Assembly: GCF_038502225.1 (NCBI RefSeq)
Contig: NC_091308.1
Span: forward strand, 22,505,240-22,569,239
DNA: 64,000 nucleotides
Reading direction: 5' to 3'
DNA from: Cherax quadricarinatus
Taxonomy: Eukaryota > Arthropoda > Malacostraca > Decapoda > Parastacidae
Part shown: piece by piece, positions 19,810 through 37,695 of the stretch
How positions within the stretch are numbered: the first letter of the stretch is position 1
Layout: every line of letters begins with the position of its first letter
Notes under the pieces: generated by a model
Databases searched by the model: none
What the model was told of the DNA's origin: nothing
Seen by the model: the letters and a program-made list of their open reading frames with translations, nothing else
Program-made: the position numbers and the translations under genes

Positions 19810-22800
19810 TACTACTCAAATCAACTCGAATGTATCTATAAATCTTGCACAAGGGATGAGCATGGTGAATATATCATAGCTAAATTTAAATCAAAAGACT
19901 TGCCTAAACCCCTCACAGTTATAAAGATCTACAGAGTACCACAGTCAAACATTTACCACTTTAGTAAAAAATTAGGAAACTTGATAACTGATGCACATAT
20001 GAACAAAGACCACCTACTTCTAACAGAAGATTTCAACATAAATCTACTACATGACCAAGACCCACAAGTAGCCGAATACACAAACACTATTGTTGCTACC
20101 AACAATAACAAAACCTACAAGAATCTCCAAGACTAGTATCTCCTTATTAGACCACGTCTGGACTAACACCATATCCCCTTTATAATCAGGCGTAATCATG
20201 GACAACACCACAGACCACTACCCAACCATTCTCATAACCAATCTAGGTAAATTGCCCCAAGACATTACTAAAGTTACCTTCAGACTACATAATGAGACAG
20301 CTGTAAATAACTTTATAGCAGCTATGAATAACACTGGCAAAATGAGCTCGAAACATATACAGATATGAATGAATGTATAAATAATTTTCTTTAAAAAAAA
20401 AAAAACCATTACCTCTTTAACAAACATTGCCCTAGGAAAACTAAGCAGATCACAACTAAGAGACTGAATAGTCCCTGGCTAACACCCAACATCCTTAAAT
20501 CCATTAATACAAAGCACCAATACGAAAAACAGTACAGAATGGGCCAAGTAACTACAGACCAGTCAAAACACTACTTGTCAGCTCTTACCAGCCTCATAAG
20601 AAGGTCTAAAAAATTGTATTATGAAAACAGACTACAAACCATCAAAGGTGATAAGAAAAAGGCCTGGAAAACTATCAGAAAATTCTTGGAACTAAAAAGA
20701 CATCCAAAAACAAAACAATCAAATTAACAAAATCAGACGAACCCCTACTCCCACCAACTGAAACAGCAGACAGACTCAATGTTTTCTTCTCCACCATAGG
20801 AAAGAACCTAGCAAGCAAAATCCCAAACTCAAACACCTGCCCATCTGACTACCTCACGAGCACTTACCCAAACACACTATTCCTAGTTCCAGCCAACCCA
20901 ACAGAAGTTTCACTCATCATCAACACCCTTAAAAACAAGGCAGGAGACATGAACAACTTGCCAACTTTTATGTACAAAAAAGCTACTCAAGTATTGTCAC
21001 CAATTACTGCAACACTCTTTAACAAATCCATTGAATCTTCCACCTTCCCAACAATTCTCAAAATAGCGAGGGTCACTCCGATACACAAAGGAGGTGACCA
21101 AGCAGACTTGAATAACTATAGACCAATATCTAACATACCACTCCTCTCTAAAATCTTTGAAAAATTAATTCAGATGAATCTATTCCTACCTCGTCTCACA
21201 TAACACACTAAACCCCTGTCAGTTTGGATTCAGGAATAATAAAAGCACAAATGATGCTATCATACACATGCGAGAACTAATATATACTGCTCTCGAAAAG
21301 AAAGAAAAGAAGTCCCGCTGGGAATCTTCATTGATTTACATAAAGCTTTTGATACAGTCGACCATGAACTGCTGTACACTAAATTAACACACTGTGGCAT
21401 AAGAGGCCACTCCATCAACTACCTAAAGTTATACCTTAACAACAGAAGCCAATATGTGCACACAAATGGTGCAAACTCTTCCACACAACCAATCACAGTC
21501 GGAGTCCCACAGGGAAGCATCCTTGGACCATTCCTCTTTCTCATCTACATCAATGACCTACTGAATGCATCACAGCTTCTCAAACCCATATTATTTGCAA
21601 ATGACACTATATACTCCTTCTCTCACCCAAACCCAGTCATACTCGCCAACACAGTTAATGCCGAATTACAGAAAATATCTGCCTGGATGATGACTAATAA
21701 ACTTACACTGCATACTGACAAAACCTACTTCATTCAGTTAGGAAACAAGGCTGCAAATATTCCACTTAACACAACGCTAAACAGATCACCCATCAACAAG
21801 ACTCACAGAGAGAAAATTCCTAGGAATTCACCTTAACAGTCACCTCAAGTTCCAGACACATATACAACAGATAACCAAGAAAATCTCTAAGACTGTAGCC
21901 ATAGGCATACTATCAAAGATACGATACTATGTTCCACAATCAGCTCTCCTTGCACTGTATCATTCACTCATCTACCCTTATCTCACATATGGAATTTGTG
22001 CATGGGGATCAACAACATTAAATCACCTAGGACCACTAATAACCCAGCAAAAGGCAGCAGTCAGAGTCATGACAAATTCCCACTCCCAACAGCATACTCC
22101 ACCAATATTCAAAAGTCTAAATCTGCTCACCATTAAGAACATCCATACTTATTCATGTGCCTACTACATACATAGAACAATACACGCAAACATAAACCCT
22201 CCACTCAAACTTTTCCTCACCAATCTTAACAGGACACACGACCATAACACAAGACACAGATCTCTTTTTGATGTACCCCGTGGCCATATCACACTGTGTA
22301 AAAACTCTATGCACATAAAGGGCCCCAAAATTCAGAATTCATTACCAGAAAATACCAAAGTAACTCAATCTGAAAATCAATTTAAGACTCTTCTCAGAAG
22401 CACCTAATCACCCTAGACTAAATACTCAAAACTCACTATCTAACACTACCAATAAATCTACCAATTACCTAAATCTTAAAACTTCATGACTAGACAACTA
22501 GGCTCATATATTGACAAATTACCACATAGAAGTATACATACCTACCAAAACCAGTATTACCCTTCACCAAATTGTAGCAGTCTCATACTGTAAACTACTG
22601 AAAACTACTCCTGAATCATGTTTCATTAAAAGCATTTTTGAATACATGAATATATCCTTTTGTTTGTATAAATTAGATTCACTTATTATTAATAGAACTA
22701 CTGTACAACTATGATAATTTCTTTAGTGATAAGTAGTAAGCCATTGAATTAAGTCAGCCCATAATGCCAAGGCATAATAGAGGCTCTCTTTGCACTGCAA

Positions 22801-22868
22801 CCCATCATTGTAAAAATATAATCTCAATGTACTACTTGCAAAGAAATAAATGAATCTGAATCTGAAAG

Positions 22869-23604
22869 TAAGGTACATACACAATGTATGAATGTATTTG
22901 GTAAAAACTTAACGGAGGGAAAAATATTTAAGTCATCATTAATAAAAACATGCTAACAGACAAAATATGGAATTACAGAAGTGGAGAAAATTCTCAAGTA
23001 AAGGGGTTATCTCTCAGCCCCCCTCAGTACTCTGAGGGACTTAACCCTCCTGGAAGGGGAGTGCTCTTCCTTCCTCGCAAACAGCTTTATGAGGAACATG
23101 TATATGTACCATAGCATCATGAGGCACACCTTCCTCTCCTTGCCAGAGTTCCTGATCAACTACAAAGTGAGAGTTAAATGAAAGTAATTACTCTTTTCTC
23201 CATAGCAGGAAAACTAAGGGAAAATCTACACCCCACTTTATCTACAAGTTGGGACTATTAAGAATTCTAGTCTCTAACTAGATAACTAGAAAACCTACCC
23301 ACTTGTACTGAATACTGTTGCAATGTGTAGTAAGAAAGAAATATAAAGCTGAACTCAGCAGTTCTTTTGTGTGGAGGGTGACTGGTGGGCGCTTGGGCAG
23401 GGCGACAAGCTAGGCTGAATTCAGATATGAGAGCATGAACGTGTCACAAATCTCCCACTGAGAACAAAGAAAATAATGACTTAGTGCGGTAAACTCTGAA
23501 ATACTGTCAATGTCTACTAGGAAAACTAGTGTTAAAAAGAAATACAAGTGTATAATCCGTGGTATAATCCAGATAAAGTGTAAAAGTTTGTGTCACAGTA
23601 TGCA
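22869..23604. other. Intron sequence without recognisable features
   Basis: Between two LINE-B copies. The stretch 22990-23170 is somewhat more GC-rich (ccccctcagtactctgaggg has a short inverted repeat), but no exon with splice signals and a Vti1-like product was found. Confidence 0.45.
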
Positions 23605-24352
23605 ATCAGGAGTTATGAACAAAGATCTAAACTTACTCCCTGTTCAGTACATCCACACTTACTACTGTGCAATCTACATCTACAGGACCTTAAATTCCAA
23701 TATTAACCTTGACCTAAAACGCTTTCTTGATAGTTGTGACAGAACCCACAGGCACAACACCAGACACAAACATCTCTATGACATTCCCCGTGTCCGACTA
23801 AACCTTTACAAAAATTCAATGTATGTCAAAGGCCCTAAAATCTGGAACACCCTACCTGAAAATTCCAAAACTGCAGACACATTCATCACCTTCAAAACTA
23901 CCATCAGAAAACATCTTATCTCCCTGATACACCCTGTCAACTAATAATATGAATACCACCTAGTGGTTCACACTTACACTCACTCACCCATTTGACCATA
24001 AACAGAAATATCAATCTCAATCTCAAAATAATGAATCTTAACTAGTCATAAGTTGGCCTGTGATACTCCAATACTGAAACTACGTATAGTGCCAAAACAA
24101 AAGCATTCACATTGCTAAACTCACAACTAGTATTTAGTCACTTAGCCATAATACCAACTTATCTCATAATTTTGTAACATTTTAAACCTAAGATTTAATA
24201 TAAGTCTACCCGAAATGCCTAGCCATGCTAGGCGTTCTAGTGGTACACTCTGTAATTATTATTTTACTACATGTAAACCACACAATAACCAAATTCTGTA
24301 AACTCAGAATTGTAATACTTATAGAGAATAAAGTTTGAATTGAATTTGAATA
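23605..24352 (+). pseudogene. LINE-B 3' fragment
   Basis: The frame at about 23610-23944 encodes the LINE-B C-terminal tail: LPVQYIHTYYCAIY, DRTHRHNTRH, LYDIPRVRLNLY and KGPKIWNTLPEN. It is followed by a 3' UTR that ends in a TTGAATTTGAA-type tail at about 24335-24352. It is strongly 5'-truncated. It is closer to the fragment at 1487-2577 than to the 31980 copy (RHNTRH and DIPRVRLNL variants), hinting at two LINE-B subfamilies. Confidence 0.8.
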
Positions 24353-24911
24353 TCACCCTATTGCGTAAAGACTGACCAAAGGGACTCCCTATCAATAGGT
24401 GAGGACATAACTATTTTTCTGTAGCAGCCTACTCAAGACATCAATACTGGAGTCATACTTCCCCTACCACAAACTAAGGAAAATTGGGTCAGTTACAATA
24501 CCCAGGTAAGTCAAGGCATACCCACATCTAATTATGTTAGATGCAGCTAATAAGTAGAGGTGAGATTTGACCAGAATTACCAATATATCCCATGACACGT
24601 GGGTAATTCACCCAAACCCAAGTGAGTACCACTATGCACATCAGATGATTGTGAAATACTGAGATATATGCTCCTTTGGGGCAAATTATATGAATAAACT
24701 TGGTAATCAACATCCACTGTGGAAACTGGAATGGCACCCTGAAGGGATTTTCAGGGAGAAGCTGCTGGACATGGTGCTGTTAAAAGATAAGTAACACTTG
24801 TCTTATGTTTGTCTCATGCAGGAAAGTGTAAGTACTTATCTAACCAGTTCTCCACAACAGACTTATTCCATTTTATCTGATACAGGAGGGCCCCGCTTTA
24901 TGGCATAGTGC

Positions 24912-24994
<83 letters not shown>
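24353..24994. other. Unassigned intron, element terminus and (TA)n
   Basis: 24353-24883 has no recognisable feature. At 24884 a terminus caggagggccccgctttatg appears, the same start as the elements at 28623 and (inverted) 31532, but only about 34 bp are present. (TA)n fills 24918-24994. Confidence 0.6.
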
Positions 24995-24997
<3 letters not shown>

Positions 24998-27340
24998 CAA
25001 CAAGTCGGCCGTCTCCCACCGAGGCAGGGTGACCCAAAAAAGAAAGCAAATCCCCAAAAAGAAAATACTTTCATCATCATTCAACACTTTCACGCCACTC
25101 ACACATTATCACTGCTTTTGCAGAGGTGCTCAGAATACAACAGTTTAGAAGCATATACGTATAAAGATACACAACATACCCCTCCAAACTGCCAATATCC
25201 CAAACCCCTCCTTTAAAGTGCAGGCATTGTACTTCCCATTTCCAGGACTCAAGTCCGACTATATGAAAATAACCGGTTTCCCTGAATCCCTTCACTAAAT
25301 ATTACCCTGCTCACACTCCAACAGATCGTCAGGTCCCAAGTATCATTCGTCTCCATTCACTCCTATCTAACACGCTCATGCACGCTTGCTGGAAGTCCAA
25401 GCCCCTCGCCCACAAAATCTCCTTTACCCCCTCTTTCCAACCCTTTCGAGGACGACCCCTACCCCTCCTTCCTTCCTCTATAGATTTATATGCTTTCCAT
25501 GTCATTCTACTTTGATCCATTCTCTCTAAATGACCAAACCACCTCAACAACCCCTCTTCTGCCCTCTGACTAATGCTTTTATTAACTCCACACCTTCTCC
25601 TAATTTCCACACTCCGAATTTTCTGCATAATATTTACACCACACATTGCCCTTAGACAGGACATCTCCACTGCCTCCAACCGTCTCCTCGCTGCTGCATT
25701 TACCACCCAAGCTTCACATCCATATAAGAGTGTTGGTACTACTATACCTTCATACATTCCCTTCTTTGCCTCCATAGATAACGTTTTTTGACTCCACATA
25801 TACCTCAACGCATCACTCACCATTTTTCCCCTCATCAATTATATGATTAACCTCATCCTTCATAAATCCATCCGCTGACACGTCAACTCCCAAGTATCTG
25901 AAAACATTCACTTCTTCCATACTCCTCCTCCCCAATTTGATATCCAATTTTTCTTTATCTAAATCATTTGATACCCTCATCACCTTACTCTTTTCTATGT
26001 TCACTTTCAACTTTCTACCTTTACACACATTCTCAAACTCATCTACTAACCTTTGCAATTTTTCTTTAGAATCTCCCATAAGCACAGTATCATCAGCAAA
26101 AAGTAACTGTGTCAATTCCCATTTTGAATTTGATTCCCCATAATTTAATCCCATCCCTCTCCCGAACACCCTAGCATTTACTTCTTTTACAACGCCATCT
26201 ATAAATATATTAAACAACCATGGTGACATTACACATCCCTGTCCAAGACCTACTTCTACCGGGAAGTATTCTCCCTCTCTTCTACACACCCTAACCTGAG
26301 CCTCACTATCTTCATAAAAGCTCTTTACAGCATTTAGTAACTTACCACCTATTCCATATACTTGCAACATCTGCCACATTGCTCCTCTATCCACTCTATC
26401 ATATGCCTTTTCTAAATCCATAAATGCAATAAAAACTTCCCTACCTTTATCTAAATACTGTTCACATATATGCTTCAATGTAAACACTTGATCTACACAT
26501 CCCCTACCCACTCTGAAGCCTCCCTGCTCATCTGCAATCCTACATTCTGTCTTACCTCTAATTCTTTCAATAATAACCCTACCGTATACTTTTCCTGGTA
26601 TACTCAGTAAACTTATTCCTCTATAATTTTTACAATCTCTTTTGTCCCCTTTCCCTTTATATGAAGGGACTATACATGCTCTCTGCCAATCCCTAGGTAC
26701 CATCCCCTCTTTCATACATTTATTAAACAAAAGTACCAACCACTCCAACACTATATCCCCCCCTGCTTTTAACATTTCTGTCATGATCCCATCAGTTCCA
26801 GCTGCTTTACCCCCTTTCATTCTACGTAATGCCTCACGTACCTCCACCACACTTACATTCTGCTCTTCTTCACTCCTAAAAGATAGTATACCTCCCTGGC
26901 CAGTGCATGAAATTACCGCCTCCCTTTCTTCCTTAACATTTAAAAGTTCCTCAAAATATTCTCGCCATCTACCTAATACCTCCCTCTCCCCATCTACTAA
27001 CTCCCCTACTCTGTTTTTAACTGACAAATCCATACTTTCCCTAGGCTTTCTTAACTTGTTTAACTCACTCCAAATTTTTTTCTTATTTTCATTAAAATTT
27101 CTTGACAGTGCCTCTCCCACTCTTTCATCTGCTCTCCTTTTGCACTCTCTCACCACTCTCTTCACCTTTCTTTTACTCTCCATATACTCTGCTCTTCTTA
27201 TAACACTTCTGCTTTGTAAAAACCTCTCGTAAGCTACCTTTTTCTCTTTTATCACACCCTTTACTTCATCATTCCACCAATCACTCCTCTTTCCTCCTGC
27301 CCCCACCCTCTTATAACCACAAACTTCTGCCCCACATTCT
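24995..27340 (-). mobile_element. LINE-D (RTE-like) copy 2
   Basis: A minus-strand RTE-type LINE. The 3' end lies next to (TA)n at 24994 with the family's gtctcccaccgaggcaggg signature. The 5' truncation is near 27340, inside the region between endonuclease and RT. It covers the complete RT, the C-terminal region and the 3' UTR. The AT-rich junction at 27340-27383 leads into a Tigger. Confidence 0.87.
25329..27340 (-). pseudogene. LINE-D reverse transcriptase, one frameshift
   Basis: The frame 27306-25813 (497 residues) holds the linker, RT fingers and palm. Motifs are FIAFMDLEKAYDRV (motif A), VGLGQGCVMSPWLF (motif B, GLGQG rather than the usual GLRQG) and LLFADDTVLMGD (motif C). It breaks at an A-run near 25825 (..DEGKNGE-stop). 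The rest (25838-25329: MVSDALRYMW ... RGRGRPRKGW ... RSEWRRM) continues in another frame. One extra base explains it. The endonuclease is missing through 5' truncation. Confidence 0.87.
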
Positions 27341-27383
27341 AATACTGCATTTTTAAAACTATTCCATATATATATTATATATA

Positions 27384-28610
27384 CAGTGGTCCCTCAATAA
27401 TCGTCCATAATCCATTCCTGGAAGTGGGACTATTATCGAAATGGACGATTTACGAATCAATTTTCCCCATAAGAAATAATGTAAATTCAATTAATCCGTT
27501 CCTGAAACCCAGAAGTATTAAAACAAAAAATGTTTTTATATGAAATATAGATGTAGTACATAAACAATACAGTGGCACATGATGAATTAAACATTAACAG
27601 AATAACACTTACCTTTATTGGCGATTCTTCTGTGTGTATGGAAGACTGGAGAATGAGACTGATTGGATGATTTACTGTTTGGAAGGGGAATTCCCTTCCA
27701 TCAACACCTCGGGTACCAATTGCTTTTCTGGGGTTACTTCTCTTCTCTGTTTCTTAATGCCAGTAATGTAGGTCCTCTTTGGCATTTTCTTCCAAAAGAG
27801 GCCTGTTTCATCACAATTGAACACTTGTTCAGGTTTCAGTCCTTCACTGTTTATGTACTCCTTGAATTCATGCACATATTTTTCAACCGCCTTGTGGTCC
27901 GAACTGGCAGCCTCACCATGCCTTACCACACTGTGTATGCCAGTACGCTTCTTAAATCTCTCAAACCAGCCTTTGCTGGCCTTAAATTCACTCGCATCAC
28001 CACTAGTTGCAGGCAATTTCTTTACCAAATCGTCATGCGACTGCCTAGCCTTTTCACAAATAAGCGACGTCATAAGACTATCTCCTGCTAATTGTTTCTC
28101 ATTTATCCACACCAATAATAACTTCTCAACATCTTCGAGTTGATTTCCTTGATTTACTTTTTCTTGGCTATGATGAAAGATATGGCTGTACGGGATTTGT
28201 TATACATCCTCGCCAGTTCGCCCACACATATGCCACTATCATATTATTCAATGATGTTTTTCTTAAATTCAATCGTATTTCTCACCTTCTTTACCAAAGG
28301 CTTGGCACTAGGAGCTTTCTTTGGAGCCATGGTAGCTTATTTAGCACTTAAATAACTTGCAAGCACTAAAGTAAATGGAATATTATGAAATATTTCACTG
28401 GAGCACGTGAGGGGACCATCGCTCTCTGGTAAACACTGGCACACTGGCTGGGAAGGAAAGGCCGAGGTGGCTCAGAGCATGAGTATGCGTCCGGGACGAA
28501 GGACTATTAGCGAGTTACCGGACCATTTGCGAGCCAATATTTTGATGAAAAAACAGGACTATTTCCGAAATGGACGACTTTCAGGCCGGACGATTATTGA
28601 GGGACCACTG
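27384..28610 (-). mobile_element. Tigger subfamily 2, internally deleted
   Basis: 1,227 bp with termini cagtggtccctcaataatcg and its complement, between TA dinucleotides in a (TA)-rich stretch. On the minus strand the transposase starts at about 28330 (MAPKKAPSAKPLVKKV-like). It is open from 28115 to 27672, with WINEKQLAGDS, SKGWFERFKKR and the first catalytic segment NCDETGLFWKK. It then jumps from KRTYIT directly to the C-terminal tail GIKKQRREVTPEK. About 1.1 kb, including the other two catalytic aspartates, is deleted. The start region carries stops. Confidence 0.87.
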
Positions 28611-28622
28611 TATATATATATA

Positions 28623-28956
28623 CAGCAGGGCCCCGCTTTATGGCGTTTCGCTTTATGGCGTTCCGCTAATACGGACATTTCAAATTATGACCAAAACTCA
28701 CTATACGGCTCCCCCCACCTGTCTTTCTAATACGGTCACAGCGGCCCACCGAGTTTGTTTACATTCTCCCTGAGCACATCTCCTTATTATGTCTGGAAAC
28801 TTTCCAAAATTTCAAGTGTTTTAAAGTTATTGTATATTTTATATGTATTGTACTTGATAATTAAACTTGTGTACACCTGTACCTAAATAAACTTACACAC
28901 TGTGCTGGCATGTAGGTACACATTAAAATCACTAAGAGTCTCTCTACTCTTGATGC

Positions 28957-29014
<58 letters not shown>

Positions 29015-30375
29015 GTAATAATAATCTCTTGGGCGCATTGTCGCATATTACGTTAATATAGACATTTCCCTTAATCTATCTATGATATTTTTTTCAAAAT
29101 TATATAAGAAACACATTATGTAACACACAAACATGATACATGCACCCACAGTATAAAAATTTATACAAATATATATGAGATGTTTACCAAACGGTTTGTA
29201 GAAGTGTCGGAAGAATTACGTTTTCTCTAGCCCGTCACCTGTTACTAGGGATAACTGTAGAAAAATATTCCTTTCGTATGCCTTCACTTTATAGCTATAA
29301 TTCTGTACTAACTTGTACACAGTGTAAGAGTATTTGTTTCGTGATTTAATTATTATAATAATAATAAAAATATTATAAGGTAAAAGTTTCACAAACTCTT
29401 ACAAATGTACATGAATGAACTAAAACTGGACACGTATTAATACCGTCTATTTCGCCTGACCGAGTGATCGTCCACAACCTGTTCAGTTTGTTTGTTTACG
29501 CTGTCTGAGCTCGGTGTATCATTAAATGTTGTATATTACGTTAATATACACATTTTCATTAATCCATGATATTTTTTTCAAAATTATAAAATAAACACGA
29601 TACATAACATAAATACATTACAACATATGTGTAGAGAACCTAGGATAACCCAAAAAAGTCAGAGTGACTTACTTCCATTGCCTTCACTCAGAGCATCATT
29701 TCTTCTCAAAATGATGTTACATGAGAATGGGAGTGTTCTTCTTTATTTATTCTACCGTATCAATGTAGAGACAACCTGTACACAATGTAACTTGTACACA
29801 AACCAGACGTGTACACTGTTTACAAAACTTACCTTCGCCTGGTTTGTTTACATAACTCTGCGCCTGTACTCTCTCATGCACTCATTCTTTCTCTCTGGTA
29901 TGGTAGCCCGGCTGACTACCATACATACCACACTTGATTTTTTACAATAAATACTACTCATCTCACCCTATATTTTAAGGTAAGTAATGAGTGAACTGTA
30001 TATACATTTTATCGCTCTGGGATGCTTAAATATCATAGAATAGTATGTGTGGGTGGGGTGGCCTGGTATGGTAGCCTGGCTGACTACCATACATACCACA
30101 CTTGATTTCTTAGAATAAATACTACTTGTCTCACCCTAGATTAAGACTATAAATATTTTAAGGTAAGTAATGAGTGCACTATGTGTGTATTGTACTTTTT
30201 TATTGTTTTTTGATGCCTGGTTCTATTGCTAACATAATATATGTTAGTGTAAACTTATTATCTAGTGTTTGTATGCATTTGTAAGTGGAAAAAAAAGGGT
30301 GTTCCACTTTACGGCAGTTTCCGCTTTATGGCGGTAGCCTGGAACCTAACCCGCTGTATAAGTGGGGCCCTCCTG
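28623..30375. mobile_element. DNA element with CAG(C/G)AGGGCCCC termini
   Basis: The left end is cagcagggccccgctttatg at 28623 and the right end is the complement of caggagggccccacttatac at 30375, so they are imperfect terminal inverted repeats. The interior of about 1.75 kb is AT-rich. It contains (TAA)n at 28957-29015 and two direct copies of an about 100-bp segment (29895-29999 and 30067-30180). No transposase frame was found. The family is likely another TA-inserting non-autonomous element, but the right flank is a TATG repeat, so the target duplication is unclear. Confidence 0.65.
28957..29015. repeat. (TAA)n microsatellite
   Basis: About 18 units of the trinucleotide with one AGT interruption near the right end. 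Confidence 0.96.
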
Positions 30376-30380
30376 TGTGT

Positions 30381-30395
30381 ATGTATGTATGTATG

Positions 30396-30483
<88 letters not shown>
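30381..30483. repeat. (TATG)n then (TA)n
   Basis: A compound microsatellite. The Tigger at 30484 is inserted at its right end, at a TA. Confidence 0.97.
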
Positions 30484-30486
<3 letters not shown>

Positions 30487-31469
30487 TGGACCCCCGGTTA
30501 ACGATTTTAATCCGTGCAAGAGGGCTCATCGTTATGCGAAATAATCGTTATGCGAATGAATTTTCCCCATAAGAAATAATGGAAATAAAATTAATCCGTG
30601 CAAGACGCCCAAAAGTATGAAAAAAATTTTTTTTTACCACATGAAATGTTAATTTTAATACACACAAACTGAAAAAGGCATGCACAATTAAATGACACTT
30701 ACTTTTATTGAAGATCTGGTGATGATTGATGGGATGGGAGGAGGGGAGAGCATTATCTTCTTACTGTTTAGAAGGGGAATCCCCTTCCATTACGACTTGA
30801 GGTAGCAAGTCCTTTTCCGGGGTTACTTCCCTTCTTCTTTTAATGCCACTAGGACCAGCTTGAGAGTCACTGGACCTCTGTCGCACAACAAATCTGTCCA
30901 TAGAGCTCTGTACCTCCCGTTCCTTTACGATTTGTCTAAAATGGGCCACAACATTGTCATTGAAATAGTCACCAGCACGGCTTGCAACAGCTGTGTCAGG
31001 GTGATTTTCATCTATAAAGGTTTGCAGTTCAACCCACTGTGCACACATTTCCTTAATCTTTGAAGTAGGCACAATGGATTCCACAACTGGCATAGGCTTC
31101 TCAGGGTTAGCCCCAAACCCTTCAAAATCTTTCTTAATTTCCATACTAATTCTCACCCTTTTTACCACAGGGTTGGCACTAGAAGCTTTCTTGGGGCCCA
31201 TGGTCACTTATTTTCCAGAAACAGCACCGAAAACACTGTAATAATACGAAATATTCCGAGTGTATGCTTGGATGTTACCGCGGAGGCTGGCTGGTAAACA
31301 ATGGGACGGCCGGCACATGTGAGGCTGGCTGAGGGCACATTGGACGCGTCTCGGACGAAAATCGGTAAGCGGGTTTTTAATCGGTATGCGCGGCAAAAAT
31401 TTTGCGATAAAAGTAATCGTTATGCGGAAAAATCGCTATGTGATGCCATCGTTATGCGGGGGTCCACTG
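30484..31469 (-). mobile_element. Tigger, internally deleted, 986 bp
   Basis: Termini cagtggacccccggttaacg and complement, flanked by TA. It belongs to the same subfamily as 3221-5552 by its 5' and 3' UTRs. Two internal deletions leave a continuous short frame (30761-31201). It is non-autonomous but retains both ends, so it could be mobilised by the intact transposase at 3490. Confidence 0.9.
30761..31201 (-). CDS. Fused remnant of Tigger transposase (146 residues)
   Basis: ATG at 31201 in the usual tggccccaag context opens 146 codons with no stop. Residues 1 to about 24 are the transposase start (MGPKKASSANPVVKRVR...). They join DFEGFGANPEKPMPV, which is about 400 residues further on in the full protein, and then KIKEMCAQWVEL through the end GDSPSKQ. 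The helix-turn-helix and all catalytic residues are missing, but both joins keep frame. It may simply be a by-product of deletion. A binding or regulatory role for the tail would be speculation. Confidence 0.6.
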   Translation of the reverse strand: MGPKKASSANPVVKRVRISMEIKKDFEGFGANPEKPMPVVESIVPTSKIKEMCAQWVELQTFIDENHPDTAVASRAGDYFNDNVVAHFRQIVKEREVQSSMDRFVVRQRSSDSQAGPSGIKRRREVTPEKDLLPQVVMEGDSPSKQ

Positions 31470-31612
31470 TATATATATACATACATACATACATACACAC
31501 AGGAGGGCCCCACTTATACAGCGGGTTAGGTTCCAGGCTACCGCCATAAAGCGGAAACCGCCGTAAAGTGGAACACCCTTTTTTTCCACTTACAAATGCA
31601 TACAAACACTAG

Positions 31613-37434
<5,822 letters not shown>

Positions 37435-37634
37435 AAAAAAAAAAAATTATTCTCCATGGGGAAGTGGAACAGAATTCTTCTTCTGTAAGCCATGCATGTC
37501 GTAAGAGGTGACTAAAATGCCAGGAGCAAGGGGCTAGAAACCCCTTCTCCTGTACAAATTACTAAATTTAAAAAGAGAACCTTTTTTTGGGGGGGGGGCC
37601 ACCCTGCCTCGGTGGGATACGGCCGATTTGTTTG

Positions 37635-37637
<3 letters not shown>
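37435..37637 (+). mobile_element. Short RTE-type 3' end or SINE piece
   Basis: It begins after poly-A with ccatggggaagtggaacag and includes aaggggctagaaacccctt, a short inverted repeat. It ends ccaccctgcctcggtggg...cggccgatttg, followed by (CA)n. The last 50 bases resemble LINE-D 3' ends, but the rest does not. It may be a SINE that shares the LINE-D tail. Confidence 0.6.

Positions 37638-37692
<55 letters not shown>
37638..37692. repeat. (CA)n microsatellite
   Basis: About 26 CA units following the SINE or LINE tail. Confidence 0.97.

Positions 37693-37693
<1 letters not shown>

Positions 37694-37695
<2 letters not shown>

Larger units (their letters stand above)
18009..22407 (+). pseudogene. 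LINE-B endonuclease-RT ORF, degenerate
   Basis: Coding pieces of LINE-B lie before (18009-18297) and after (19810-22407) the Tigger. They include the endonuclease (LTETWLKPG; then HLLLTEDFNINLL in place of the usual GDFN) and the RT with VGVPQGSILGPFLF. The motif C core has become FANDTIYSF: the first catalytic aspartate codon at 21600-21602 is AAT. There are several frameshifts and deletions (near 20100, 21200 and 21825). The C-terminus still has HNTRHRSLFDVP. It is non-functional. Confidence 0.85.
15290..22868 (+). mobile_element. LINE-B copy 2, split by four insertions
   Basis: One plus-strand LINE-B can be followed through 15290-15492, 16554-16576, 17651-17725, 18005-18297 and 19810-22868. 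The first pieces are 5' UTR and align with the complement of 39220-39700. Coding starts near 17690 (the ACAAGCATTGATCC-like start of the family) and the 3' end is the AATCTGAATCTGAA-type tail at about 22850-22868. The interruptions are three TTAA MITEs and one Tigger. The 5' boundary is not certain. Sequence at 15000-15289 has no clear assignment and may be flank or 5' UTR. Confidence 0.8.
30253..31612. repeat. Inverted repeat around a deleted Tigger
   Basis: The left arm (30253-30415) and right arm (about 31480-31612, reversed) are nearly identical over about 130 bp. Each contains the atgcatttgtaagtgg segment, the gcgggttaggttccagg end of the CAGGAGGGCCCC element and a TATG repeat. The middle is (TA)n plus the 986-bp Tigger. 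Similarity goes well beyond the terminal repeat of the element. Confidence 0.8.

Noticed and set aside
23041..23170. A possible host exon in a GC-richer stretch
   Set aside because: No frame with splice signals and a recognisable product was found, and exons 2 and 3 of Vti1a already join without a gap.
24908..25102. Open frames through (TA)n tracts here and at 30265-30572, 35206-35459 and 49568-49999
   Set aside because: They encode only [10 protein letters not shown] strings on both strands, an artefact of the dinucleotide repeat.
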